Source: Lepidostoma basale (taxonomy: Eukaryota; Arthropoda; Insecta; Trichoptera; Lepidostomatidae). From it: DNA of 64,000 nt. Both the position numbers and the translations under genes were made by a program. Location: contig JAHDVF020000155.1 of assembly GCA_022606425.2 (NCBI GenBank), forward strand, positions 310,001 to 374,000, in the 5' to 3' direction. The notes beneath the pieces were generated by a model. That model was not told the origin of the DNA, did no database searches, and worked only from the letters and a program-made list of their open reading frames with translations. This document shows, one piece after another, positions 9,661-19,839 of the stretch; the first letter of the stretch is position 1; each line of letters begins with the position of its first letter.

Positions 9661-10440
9661 TTAATTAGTAAACTTGGGGACGAAATTGGTAAAAAAAAAT
9701 ACAAAACTTTATTTCATATACTTTTAAAGGATACTAAGAGATTTATGTTATTCTAAAGGAATAGTCGATTCTAAAGAATTCAAAACAAAAGTTTGAAATT
9801 CAGAGCAATATATAATAAATAATCGGTTTTATTGGTTCGAAAGATGAATGTCAATAAGTTTTCGATATTCACCTGAATAATTGAGTCATCAAACACATTG
9901 TTCGCTATAACTGTCTGGAGCCAAGAAGCGGAAAACTACCCTACCCAACTCATTTTGGGGGTAAAAAAGCTAATTCAGTTTACTCGCGTTATTTACCGGC
10001 CTGTCTCCGAGACACAAACCCACTTAAAATAATAAACAAACTTCCAACAAATAAATAACCGAACTTAGCGGAAAGTAGCCGAACAAAAACAAGCCCAACC
10101 TAAAATATTCATAGGTCCCCTTTGACTTACCTTGACCGAATAATTCCTTAAGTGGAAGCCCGAGCCTTAATGAAACTTTCTTCAGATTTTCTGTTTACAT
10201 AGTTTTAAGTACACAGACTCTAGATCTGGGGCGCAACGGCCAACTTCGCAGTCTCCCGGGATCTTCAGATTGTCTCAAATTATATTATAAATATGTGTAA
10301 ACATCACTTGAACCCTCGCCTTTTCATAGTGTACGGAATTTATTAGGCGGTCGGGCTTACTCATCGGTACAAGCCGAAGATAAATAATGACGATATACTT
10401 CGGCCAAAGGTATAAAATACTCGCTACCGAGGAACAAAGT
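9661..10440. other. No recognised feature
   Basis: Mostly unique-looking, with balanced patches at 9900-10010 and 10195-10260. No frame or RNA gene is seen. Confidence 0.3.
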
Positions 10441-10533
10441 AACATTGCTATATTTTGTTTTCTGTATTCGCTTTAACTTTATGTTGTAGATTCATTGGAA
10501 AACTTTTTTATTCTCACAACATTTTATTTTACT

Positions 10534-11050
10534 ACATTTTGAATGTATACAAATACTTGTAGACGAATACTGGATTTTACCCATTACGGGTTATCAATTC
10601 AAGATATGGGTAAAATCCAGTATCCGTCTACACGTATTTGTATACATTCAAAATGTTGTAAAAAACAAAAACTGGTCCAAATTATAGCATATAGATTGGA
10701 GTGACATCTCCAGGCGGTTTCTAGCAATGCGCTAATGGCGGTAGCCTTTCACATTGCGTTAAAAAGATCTTCTGCTTAATGCTTAAAATACAATCTTCAT
10801 AGATGGCGTTAGTGTGTAGATTGAAAAACTACCATGTAAAAAGTGGTGTTACAGATTAACATATATACAACTTCCAAAAAATTGTCAGACATGGTGGTCA
10901 TATGCAAAAAAATGGTGGAATGGGGAATGTTGTATTACATAAAGCGTGCGCTTAACCCAACCAATGACAGGTCATAAGTCCTGTGAGCACCTCGATCAAC
11001 CATATTCTGTTTCCAATTTGCATCTTCGTCTCTATTGAGATACAATTAAT
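10534..11050. repeat. Repeat R, most complete copy, with empty piggyBac site
   Basis: A hairpin at 10534-10659 (TGTATACAAATACTTGTAGA and its complement) is followed by the R body. The TTAA at 10759-10762 sits in TTCACATTGCGTTAAAA, which corresponds to the site occupied by the piggyBac-like element at 659-1460. The copy ends in CCAACCAATGACAGG and TCTCTATTGAGATAC. Confidence 0.6.
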
Positions 11051-11089
11051 TATTTTATTTCACTGTTCAGAGAGGTTTTTAAAGGTTCG

Positions 11090-11450
11090 TAATATTGAAA
11101 GTTAAGGCATTAACACTGTGGAATTCCATTGAAATACACTTTGGAAATTGAAAAATAACGTTGTTTATTATTTACTAAAATATTAAATAACACGACATCT
11201 TTCAAAGGAGACCTCCATATTCAGATGTCAATTATTAATAAAAATCTAAACAAAGGAAGACTTATAAAAACACACACAAACATTATATAAAAACACATTT
11301 AAAAATCGATGCAATACAAAGGAACAAAAAAATTTTATTAAAAAAATTAACCTGAACTAATTCTTTTAAGGACTTAATTGTGTAAGAACTGATGAATGAA
11401 TAATTTTTAACACTAATATTACATAAAATTTAAATGATAAAATAAAACTG
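11090..11450 (-). repeat. Family Z element, minus orientation
   Basis: On the complement, CATCTGAATATGGAGG, CTCC, TTGAAAG and ATGTCGTG lie at about 11188-11230. That is a hammerhead layout with substitutions in both core strands. The loop region AATACAAAGGAACAA follows. Confidence 0.5.
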
Positions 11451-11689
11451 TAATTTGGAAAAAAACGTACATTTGAAAAGACAAGTTTTGCCTAGATATT
11501 ATATTAATAAATCGCCGTTGAATTAAATACTTATGTTTGGAACTTGGATATGTCCTTGTTTTATGGAACCTTCTCAGACTAAAAATTGCCCGTTGAAGAC
11601 TCCGTCTTCAGGGAAAGAATTGATAATTACTATTTTTACGATATCTGAAACGTGGATCATTTCAAGTAAAAAAAAAATAACAACAGATG

Positions 11690-11870
11690 AAAGCCAAAGA
11701 AGACATGACATAAAAGGCGGCCATGTTCGAAGTAAGAACAATCGACGAGCGTGCGTGTCACATTGTGTGAATGTAGAAGATGTGCAAGAGGATAGAACAT
11801 TATGGCGCTCTATCCTCACTGCCTACCCCTCGAGAAATGGCGTGATGGTTAGTTAGTTTATTTTATTATT
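11690..11870 (+). mobile_element. Family A retrotransposon 3' end
   Basis: The frame HVRSKNNRRACVSHCVNVED, then TLWRSILTAYPSRNG, is the family C-terminus. The hairpin is altered to CCCCTCGAG, and the tail is GGTTAGTTAGTTTA. Confidence 0.65.
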
Positions 11871-11879
11871 AAAATGTAC

Positions 11880-12440
11880 TGTATACTTATGAGGAGTGAC
11901 AGATAATGGGCACATCCCAATATTAAAATATTTTATGATTTAGGTTTGTGGCATGGGGTTATAACCCCAGAATCATTAATTACACCACTGCAAAATGCTT
12001 GGGACTTTCATCAAAATGTGGACAAGAAGCCCTTTAGGAAAGATAAAGCTTACCTCTGGCCCAAGTAAATGAAAGCCCGGAACTTTGTTTTGTACGTAGG
12101 TAATGGACGAAATTTACTTTAGATTTTTTTCTCTCTTAACACGTGTGCCTACAAGATAACAAATTATTACTTACTAATATAGTAAGAAAATCATTAATAT
12201 AAAAAAAAAAAAGAATTACAACGAATCTTTAACTGAAATTCATTCAGTGTAAATCTAATTTTCATAAAATGATTCATCCCAACAACCCCTTTCGTTCTAG
12301 TTACAATTCTCATAAAATTGGTTTCTTTAAATAAAGATAAGAATTCATATTATACATTCACATTTCCTTCGGCGTACATTAACATTTCCGATAAGTTAAA
12401 TATGTACCTCATTAAATCAAAAAGATCCACAATACTTAAT
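11880..12440. other. No recognised feature
   Basis: AT-rich. A palindromic GGGGTTATAACCCC lies near 11954, with no other signal. Confidence 0.35.
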
Positions 12441-12790
12441 GTTAAATATTAAATCGCCATGTTCTTTTTTATGTACTTTGTATACAACACTCACATTTAT
12501 TAAAAAATAAAATATAAATATCAAACATGTTTCGGACTAAACAGCCCTTCATCGGTGATATTTTATAAATATTTAAAATATAATAAAATTGTTTACAAAT
12601 GCGTCAGTTTTGACAGATGTTATTATATTTAAAATATTTATATAACATCACCGATGAAGGGCTGGTTAGTCTGAAACTTGTTTGGTATTGATATTTAATT
12701 TTTTCATGCGAGTGTTTCATAGAAAGTATATAAAAAGAAATATTAAACATCTACAACACAAATTTATGGCGAACATAGAAGAAATTAAAT
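12440..12790. repeat. Fold-back family Y with two hammerhead-like units
   Basis: The minus unit (12518-12561) reads ATATCA, CCGATGA, GGGCT-GTTT-AGTCC, GAAAC, AT, GTT, TGATAT; helix I (ATATCA/TGATAT) is perfect. The plus unit at 12641-12692 has the same layout. Both have CCGATGA where CTGATGA is expected, a substitution at a normally invariant position, so activity is doubtful. The flank has ACATCTACAACACAAAT and GAACATAGAAGAA. Confidence 0.6.
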
Positions 12791-12949
12791 CGCCATGTGT
12801 GTGATACACAGTGACCACCATTTTGTGATACACAGTGACCCATAGTAAGGTGTTTTTTTTTAAATCACTGTTTCAATGAGTTGAGAAGCGAATGGCATCG
12901 ACAGATTTGAGCCAAATAAATCGCCGTGGAGCAGTTTATAGACAAATAG

Positions 12950-13175
12950 TGCACTTTTGTATTGTAGATAGATATCCATAATGCTCCAATAGAGACCATA
13001 GAAAAAGAAAAGAAGTATCAGGAGGCCACCTTAAAGATAGACTAATGACATTACCCCGATAGCTGGAACGAACTATATGCGGAAGGGACGAGACAGAGAC
13101 GAGTGGAGATAAATGGAAGAGGCATATATCCAACAGTGAAAGGAAGGAGGCTGAAAAAGAAGATGAAGACATCAT
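12950..13175 (+). mobile_element. Decayed RTE-like C-terminus
   Basis: Remnants of a frame read DRDEWRSMEEAYIQQWKEGG near 13090-13150, equivalent to the family E/H end. An AAGAAGATGAAGA tail follows. Confidence 0.45.
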
Positions 13176-13360
13176 ATATATGTGTTCCTATATTAGTATT
13201 TAAAGGAGTTTTTGACTCCAAAAAAAAAAAATCTAATTTGTAAAATAAAAATACAAGAAAATTTTATTTTATAAAGCGCAAGTTTTAGAGATAATTTATA
13301 ATTACTGTTTAAATTTATAACACTATTATAATATCACAAATTATTTTCATTTATTAAGAA

Positions 13361-13412
13361 TGTTGCGACAGCTGTTTCGCCAACCAATGTTGGCATTATC
13401 AGGTGTTACAAA
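13361..13412 (-). repeat. Hammerhead-like unit
   Basis: The complement reads CTGATAA, then a six-pair helix II (GCCAAC/GTTGGC), GAAAC, AGCT and GTC. The core has G to A at position 8. Helix I is not convincing. It lies in AT-rich sequence. Confidence 0.45.
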
Positions 13413-13479
13413 AAAATCTAATAATTCTACTAAAATCTCTTGATGAAAATTATTTAAATAAATTATTATAAAAAAACGA

Positions 13480-14060
13480 TGTTTTTTTATGAACTTCTAC
13501 CACTTATTGTCTTAATTTCGACAGTGACCGATTTTGCCAGGCTAGCTAGCATCAACAGACTATTTACACTGCTATAAACTGACTCATTTATATACATTTA
13601 AATCAGAGTTAGTAAACACTATTATTTGAAAAACTGATGTTATGTGTTTATTTTATAATTATTTTTTTAATAAAAAAATCGATGTTATTAAATTGAAACT
13701 AGAACGATGGTTCTATGCTACTATGAATTTGTAGAATATGTTACTCTAGAAAATCCTTCGGACAAATTTATCGTTTCATTTTAGCACTTAAAGGGTGGTG
13801 TCCTACACGGGTCTTGGCCTATTATACATTCAGGACACTCGTATATTACCAACGGGGTTTCGCCTGACTTCGGCATCGTCCGTAGCGCACTAAACCCACC
13901 CACCACACACTATTTGATTACCTCCATCAGGTGACCCGACTTAAGCGATATTAACTTTCGACGTAAACTACATTTTTTTCTCACTTAATTCCCACACATA
14001 ATTGTCAGGGGAGCCTCTTTTTGATTTAGTTATATAAATTCCACTTTATAATGATTTTTA
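13480..14060. other. Mostly unique; Q block and a second hammerhead-like string
   Basis: A Q-type block lies at about 13500-13545. On the minus strand 13848-13890 reads CGGACGA, GCCGAAGTCAGGC hairpin, GAAAC, CCC, GTT. This is one substitution from a CUGANGA core. Confidence 0.35.
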
Positions 14061-14069
14061 AAAATAACA

Positions 14070-14525
14070 GCCATCGTGGCAGAGTGGCAACAGATATAAC
14101 TGCCACACCGAAGGACCTGAGTTCGATTATCGGCGAGCCTTAATAATAATAAAAATAATAATATGCTCACTTTTAAAGCGCCCTTTTTGGGATGTAATCA
14201 CCTCAAGGGCGCATTAAAACGTGTTTAAAACTAAAAATCTAAATGTGACCGCTTAAAAAGCTATCGGTTTAAAAGTATAGTAGAACAAAGTAAAAATGTT
14301 TAAATTGGGTATGAAATACGAAAAAGATGGGTTTTATATTTAGATCTGAAATCTGTCGGATCATTTATGCATCTAGGGTGTGAAGGGAGATTGTTCCAAG
14401 CTGATGGACCGGCTACCGTGAACGCTCGATCCCCGAAATTTGTACTGGGGCAACGCTTCCTTGGTAAAATTCACGTGACAATAAGAATGGCGATACACTA
14501 GCTTCGTATTAAATGTCATGAGAAT
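14070..14525 (+). repeat. tRNA-derived SINE interrupted by a CR1-like fragment
   Basis: The tRNA-like head at 14070-14145 has an A box (TGGCAGAGTGGCAA) and a B box (AGTTCGATTAT). The body resumes after the insertion at about 14442 with AAAATTCACGTGACAATAAG and the ATGTCATGAGAATC end. Confidence 0.65.
14145..14440 (-). mobile_element. Family K (CR1/L2-like) retrotransposon 3' end
   Basis: The complement encodes FGDRAFTVAGPSAWNNLPSH, then FRSKYKTHLF, the classic C-terminus of CR1-type RTs. A stop, about 130 bp of 3'UTR and an ATT-rich tail follow. The 5' end is truncated. A second K insertion is at 57345-57496. Confidence 0.7.
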
Positions 14526-14720
14526 CTTCTCTTCTTCTACTTTAGACCTTTGGTCTACTCCTATAGTCAGGCTGGCCTCTCTTGATGGTTGTTGATTCCC
14601 AGCTATCCCTCCATATCTTTGGCGGTCTTCCGGGGGACGGTAGTCAACAGGAATCTGATGCATCACAACGTGTGGGATTCTGAAGAGGATTTAGGTCGTT
14701 TCCAGGGGCGCTGATGATGA
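14525..14720 (-). mobile_element. Family G retrotransposon 3' end
   Basis: The complement contains NPTRCDASDSC-like sequence, PRKTAKDMEG-type frames and the TAGAAGAAGAGAA tail. The nucleotide blocks GCATCACAACGTGTGGGATT and CCCAGCTATC match 55820-56035. The GAA-rich tail abuts the SINE end, so it probably inserted there. Confidence 0.5.
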
Positions 14721-14839
14721 TGATGATGATAATGTTGATATATTATAGCGCAATTTTTTGGAGAGATTCACTTCAAGCGCCTGAAGGCCCCTCATTCCCT
14801 TATTAATATATTATATACGTATAATAAAATGTGATTACG

Positions 14840-15216
14840 TCAAATTGAATGAAAATATAATAAGTTAATGCAGTGCGAATATACGAGTATATGTTATGAA
14901 CAAATTATCGAAAGGAACAATTAATGGTTTGGTCACATGGAAAGAATAAAAAAAGAATGAATGATAAAAATGTATATGTTATCGATTTAAATTGAAAAAG
15001 AAATAGAAGAAGACAGAGAAAAAGGTGGTACGATCAAATAAATGAAATATTGCATATCAGCTACGTAAGGAGTCTGAGAAATCGACGTGCGTGCATGCCA
15101 CGATGTATGAATGTTGAGGAACGAGAGAATTATGTCAGAAAAGAAAAGTGTGGCGATCTATTATTTTTGCCTACCCATTCGGGGAGACGGCGTGATGGTT
15201 AGTTAGTTAGTTAGTT
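14840..15216 (+). mobile_element. Family A 3' end with intact tail
   Basis: GGTTTGGTCACATGGAAAGA and GAAGACAGAGAAAAAGGTGG lead into the family end. The hairpin is CCCATTCGGGG, then GGCGTGATGG and four TTAG units. Many stops interrupt the frame. Confidence 0.7.
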
Positions 15217-15642
15217 CTTATTTTTTCTTTTTCTTCGATGACTCTGCAGCCCATATCGAGCCTCCAGTATTCTTCGCCTCTAACTCCTCCTGTCCTCCGC
15301 TTCGACCCTCCAATCTGACACTCGTAACAATCTTGCCCCATCTCTCCCAACTTCATCCTCCCATCGCAGCCTTGGTCGTCCAATTGGTCTTCTACCACCT
15401 GGGTGCCACTCCAGCAATCTTTTTGGGGTTCGCGATGACGGCATCCTCTACACGTGACCGGTCCATCTCAGTCTGTTCAGTCTGACCTGTGTGGAGAGAC
15501 TGGAAGCTTTGTATTGTAGATATGGTACAGCTCGTCATTATGCCGCACTCTCCAGCCTTCACCGTCATTCACAGGTCCCAGAATTCTGCGCAGCACCCTT
15601 CTCTCAAAAGTATCCAGTTGCTCTGCGGATTTTGCTGTCAAG
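15217..15642 (-). mobile_element. Family F retrotransposon 3' end inserted in an A tail
   Basis: The minus frame shows AEQLDTFERRVLRRILGPVN, close to the F copy at 18055-18465 (LLDTFERKVLRRICRPES). TTAG repeats occur on both sides (15199-15215 and 15643-15658), consistent with target duplication in the (TTAG)n tail. Confidence 0.65.
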
Positions 15643-15659
15643 TTAGTTAGTTAGTTAGT

Positions 15660-16180
15660 AATAACACAAAAGCCACTTAAATTTTTACACACCTCAAAAT
15701 TTCGTCTTCTGTTTTTCGGATCCATCCATGCTGATAGCTAGCCCAATAAATTGAACATATTATTTGATTACGGCCGCAATAAAGTAGCAGAATAACAGAC
15801 CGCCATTAATAAGCGGCCATTTTAATATACAGGGGCGTGCGTGGGAGGCGCACGATAAATAATTAGGACGGAGTGACCGCCGCTCCGAAGGGAATATTTG
15901 GCGCAATTGAAATACTCTGAAGGGTCGTAAAACGCTGGAGGATGGTCGCGAATTTATCCCAATGTCGATGGGAAAAAAACGAATAGTCGAGTACCCAACA
16001 TTTCAAATACAAAAGCTCGTGAAAATCATTCATTGGAAATTTATATACAATTTAACAATCTATTTTTTAAAGTAAAAAATGTTTCTTTTCATTCAAATAA
16101 CATTCAGGAAAAGTTGTACGTGTTTATAATTTACTATTGATAGTTATGTAAATTTTTAATGACAATGTACCTAAGTGAGC
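15660..16180. other. Unique-looking region with GC-rich patch
   Basis: Bases 15800-15960 are balanced to GC-rich (GGGGCGTGCGTGGGAGG, GACCGCCGCTCCGAAGGG) with no open frame. It may be intronic or regulatory; nothing is proven. Confidence 0.3.
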
Positions 16181-16184
16181 ATGG

Positions 16185-16258
16185 TTAAAATGTGACAGTC
16201 CATTCTTTCTGCCTACCCTTTCGGGAAGACGGCGTGATGGTTAGTTAGTTAGTTAGTT
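16185..16258 (+). mobile_element. Family A tail only
   Basis: GTGACAGTCCATTCTTTCTG, then CCCTTTCGGGAAG and GGCGTGATGG with TTAG repeats. Severe 5' truncation. Confidence 0.65.
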
Positions 16259-16326
16259 TATAATTATTATTTTGTTGAAACGCTCTTTACATCATTACAG
16301 CGTGAGCCAAATCGATGTCCAGGGTA

Positions 16327-16430
16327 TAGCTATCAATTGATTCTCGTAACATGTGATAGGGTACTAATCTATCGGCATTTTATTGTTACGTGAATTCTGC
16401 ACCAGTTATTTCTTGCCTTTAAATCAGACT
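16327..16430 (-). repeat. SINE fragment (3' body)
   Basis: Complement of the SINE body: GAATTCACGTAACAATAAAA, CGATAGATTAGTACC and GAGAATCAATTGATAGCTA. Confidence 0.6.
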
Positions 16431-16474
16431 CAAAACGTAGCACATTGTTTACGAGTATTATTTTTAAACTAATT

Positions 16475-16773
16475 GCATACTTAAAGGATCATGTATATGG
16501 TTTGCACACATGGAAAGAATCAGTGAAGAATTAATGGAAAAAAAAGCTATGTAAACGACGTTAACGGAAATGGAAATATACAAAGACTGATGAAAATATG
16601 GCTCGATAAAATCTATTCATATTATATATCGGTCACGTGAGAAATCGACGTGCGTGCATGACACGATGTATGATTGTTGGGGAAGCGAGATAAGTATGTC
16701 AAGAAAAAACTAGTGTGGCGGTCCATTTTTTCAGGCTACCCCTTTGGGAAAAATGCGCAATGGTTAGTTAGTC
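16475..16773 (+). mobile_element. Family A 3' end, degraded
   Basis: GGTTTGCACACATGGAAAGA to GGTTAGTTAGTCAGTTAAG. It retains the AGAAATCGACGTGCGTGCAT block and the GTGTGGCGGTCCATT block. Confidence 0.65.
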
Positions 16774-16899
16774 AGTTAAGTATAATACTTGCAGTAAAGA
16801 TATCAATAAATTTTAAACATTTTAATTTATTTCTTACGACGAGGTACTACTTAAAACGAGCCAAAATAAGCAGACGAAACATTTAGAAAGAGATAAATA

Positions 16900-17394
16900 A
16901 AAAGTCTGTAGGAATGTAGAAGGAAACAAGAAAAAGGAGCAACATTCTTGTCAGTAATTTGGTCAGTATTTAAGGGGAAATTCTATCTAAGAATAGCAAA
17001 CCAGCTTACTTTTAATGGCCATTTATCCCTGTTTACTGCCTCCTTGGGCGGGGGAGTTAAAATAACGACCCTGGCTGCATTCTGGTGGAGGAATAAAAAT
17101 ACAGAGAGATAAGGCTTAACAAAGGCAGTATTCACATTTTTATGGCAATTAATTAATATTCAAACAATGGGTGAAAATGTTGTGGAGGTACATTAACAAA
17201 TAATGAATTTTTTTCACTCTAAAAAAATGTTAGCGGGCTGGAAATTTTGGTGATCCCATTCATATAAGAATATTTCGGTAGCCAAATAGCTTTATACAAA
17301 TATAGTAACTTAAATTATTTTGTTTGACAGCATTTAAAGTCGTTCGAAAGTTAATATTTTTCTTCAATAATGAAGGTATCGGAAATTTATTTTT
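16900..17394. other. No recognised feature
   Basis: Partly balanced (17030-17100, CCTCCTTGGGCGGGGGAG). No gene is seen. Confidence 0.3.
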
Positions 17395-17545
17395 TCTTAA
17401 ACAATGATGTAAAACTTCATATTAAAAAAATAATAAGAATGAAAACGTCTGTTTTTATAAGTTTTATTACAGTTTATGGGAATGATATGTTTCGCCTGTC
17501 TAAGGCATTATCAAATATACTGATAATGTCTTTGAAAAGTATGTG
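17395..17545. repeat. Family X left half
   Basis: TTCTTAAACAATGATGTAAA, AATGAAAACGTCTG and GATATGTTTCGCCTGTCTAA match the X left arm. The right arm is mostly missing and a Z element follows. Confidence 0.5.
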
Positions 17546-17600
17546 ATAATAAAGAAAGGCAAATTTTATATTAGTCTTTTTTGATTAGTTTTTATTATTT

Positions 17601-17660
17601 ATATTTTTACACCTGATGATGGAGGTATCCTCCGAAACGTGTCGTGTTTTTTTTAAATAT
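17601..17660 (+). ncRNA. Type I hammerhead ribozyme motif (family Z, best copy)
   Basis: The order is helix I strand AUAUU (17601-17605) and ACAC (17609-17612), core CUGAUGA (17613-17619), helix II GGAGG-UAU-CCUCC (17621-17633), GAAAC (17634-17638), GU, GUC (17641-17643), then GUGU (17644-17647) and AAUAU (17656-17660). ACAC pairs with GUGU and AUAUU with AAUAU, leaving a U-rich internal loop in helix I. Helix III is minimal (AC/GU with a two-base loop), as known for animal Penelope-type hammerheads, which often act as dimers. The predicted cut is after C17643. All invariant core bases are present. The fit is read by eye; cleavage is not shown. Confidence 0.7.
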
Positions 17661-17749
17661 ATTTTATTAAATAATTAGTGGATCAATCAAAGTAATTTTC
17701 AATTTCTTAAGTATATTATTATGAAAAATTGTGAACAATTTGACGACTT

Positions 17750-17930
17750 TTGTGCAGATTGGCAAGAGCCATGACTACCACACCGAAAGTCTAGGGTTCG
17801 ATTCCCGACGATAGAAGTGTTATTTTCGCATTTTCTTTGGTCTGGTGAGGAATTCAAGTGACAAAAAAGACGATAGATTAGCTACCGGTATGTTGTGAGA
17901 ATCAATATTAGCTTAAAATAAATTGTATAC
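17750..17930 (+). repeat. tRNA-derived SINE
   Basis: The B box GGGTTCGATTCCC is intact. The A-box region is degraded (TTGGCAAGAGCC). The body TTTGGTCTGGTGAGGAATTC, CGATAGATTAGCTACC and TGAGAATCAATATTAGCTTA is complete. Confidence 0.75.
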
Positions 17931-18054
17931 AGTAATTCAGTTCAAATCAACTGTTATGTATTAAAAAAATGCATATTTATTAGTTATTAAAGGTGATATC
18001 TTTTTATGTTATTTCTTAAATTTTAAAATACTTTTAAATTGACAGAGATTTTTA

Positions 18055-18465
18055 CTTACAATAAATATCTTCTTCTGATGGCGCTACAGCCCATATCAAG
18101 TTTGACCTCTGTCAACTTCGCCTCCAGCACTCCCTGTCCTCAGCAGTCATCCTCCAGTTCGGTCCCTGAAGTAGTTGTGCTGCATTCCTCTTTACTTCGT
18201 CCTCCCACCTCAGCCTTGGTCTTCCCACGCTTCTCCCGGCTGGATAGACATAATGCGTTTGAGGACCCGTGAGTTCAACAGCCTCTGTACATGTCCAGCC
18301 CATCTCAATCTTAATAGCTTTATGTGCGTGGAGATGTTGGGGGCCTGGTACATGGAATACAGCTCAACATTGCGTCGAATACGCCATTGCTCTCCTTTGC
18401 TCTCGGGTCTACAAATTCGTCGCAGAACCTTTCTTTCGAAAGTGTCCAGCAGTTCCGCCATTTTT
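18055..18465 (-). mobile_element. Family F retrotransposon C-terminus
   Basis: The minus frame starts AELLDTFERKVLRRICRPES and continues QWRIRRNVELYSMYQAPNIS and LRLRWAGHVQRL, with a frameshift before the GRSVGRPRLRWEDEVKRNAA block. This is the RTE-like thumb-to-tail region. It ends at left in a GAAGATATT tail. Confidence 0.7.
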
Positions 18466-19090
18466 AATCAATATCTAGGTCGAATTTATTATGAGACATA
18501 AACCGAATAAGCGCTAAGTTTTCATTATTCGTACAGTTATAAACCAAGTTTTCATTAGCAACAATTTATGTCCTCTTTTGTACGTCAATCAGTCGCTGGT
18601 GTGCCGCTTCTTAGCAGGATCCCAAGTTTCTCGAAACTTTAACCTTTATTAGGACCATATTTGAGTCCAATATTTCACGAGCGTTTTGGTTCGTTTATCT
18701 CGAATTTTCCTTCCCCCTCTCCTCCCAGCCCGAATCTCTCTCCTTCTTACTAGGGATGTTACGGAATTTTATAAAAATTATGTGTATAAATCAATTCAAA
18801 CTAATTTCTATTTTTTCTTTTAATTATGTCTAATGCGAGTAGAACTACTGCCGACGTTTGAATAACTTTTGAAAAATTCAGTAATTTACAACACTTTAAC
18901 CCTTATTATATTATATTATATTAAATTGTATAATTTTTTTTGTTATTTTATTTTAAACAATTAATTTGAGAATTATTTTTGGACGTTTTAGTTACTAAGT
19001 GTGCGCGGGATATGCCTATTGGTCGCAATGAGGTTCGCAACCCATCACACCGCGTCTCCCGCGGGGGCGAAAAAAAAGAGAGGGTGTGCC
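18466..19090. other. No gene recognised
   Basis: A mix of AT-rich and balanced sequence (18590-18740, 18985-19080). The last part has CACCGCGTCTCCCGCGGGG, a short GC palindrome. Confidence 0.3.
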
Positions 19091-19097
19091 GCATCGG

Positions 19098-19168
19098 TTA
19101 GAGTGTGGCAGTCCATTCTTTCTGCCTACCTCATCGGGGAGATGGCACGATGGTTAGTTAGTTAAATA
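19098..19168 (+). mobile_element. Family A tail only
   Basis: GAGTGTGGCAGTCCATTCTT to GGTTAGTTAGTT, with the hairpin variant CCTCATCGGGG. Confidence 0.65.
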
Positions 19169-19486
19169 GTTTCATACCTTCAAAATACTGTGAAAATACA
19201 AAGTTCTAAAAATGTATGATATTTAAATGTGAATCTACGACATAAAGTGATGACGAACATGGAAGAAATACATTACGAGTATTTAATAAATTGTTATTTA
19301 TGTTACTTCACATTATTTATTTATTATATAATATAATAGGAATTAATATTGACATACTAGTAAACGTACGATTAAAAAACTATATTTATAACAGTGTTAA
19401 AATTTCTCCTTCCAAATGTATATTAATTTATAATTTACCTTGGGAATTAATTAAACATTGTTTAGACCACTTTTTTAATAAAAAAA

Positions 19487-19547
19487 ATATTAAAATACAC
19501 GACATGTTTCAGAGGATACCTTCTCCATCTTCAGGTGTAAAAAATAT
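19487..19547 (-). ncRNA. Hammerhead motif, left arm of Z fold-back
   Basis: The minus strand reads ATATT, ACAC, CTGAAGA (19528-19534), a GAG/CTC helix II, GAAAC, AT, GTC, GTGT, AATAT. Core bases are intact (N7 is A). Helix II is shorter than in its partner. Confidence 0.62.
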
Positions 19548-19778
19548 AACAAAAACAAAACAAAGGAAGACTAATAAAAAACGCATTTAAAATTCGATAC
19601 AATAATTCAAAATTAAAAATTAAGTTGGGCTATTTGTTATAAGTAGGTACTAACAATTATTTTTTAACAGTAAAATAATAAATAACATTAAATAATAATT
19701 ATATAATTTGGAATTTTGAATTTTTGTATCGAATTTTAAATGCGCTTTTTATTTGTCTTCCTTTGTTTTGTTTTTGTT

Positions 19779-19839
19779 ATATTTTTTACACCTGAAGATG
19801 GAGGAGGTATCCTCTGAAACATGTCGTGTATTTTAATAT
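19779..19839 (+). ncRNA. Hammerhead motif, right arm of Z fold-back
   Basis: The strand reads ATATT (19779-19783), ACAC (19788-19791), CTGAAGA (19792-19798), helix II GAGGA-GGTA-TCCTC, GAAAC (19816-19820), AT, GTC (19823-19825), GTGT and AATAT (19835-19839). All core positions are intact. Confidence 0.67.

Noticed and set aside
15199..15215. TTAG repeats as telomeric sequence
   Set aside because: Insect telomere repeats are TTAGG; these are four-base TTAG units at the ends of family A retrotransposons, after a fixed hairpin, at many interior places.
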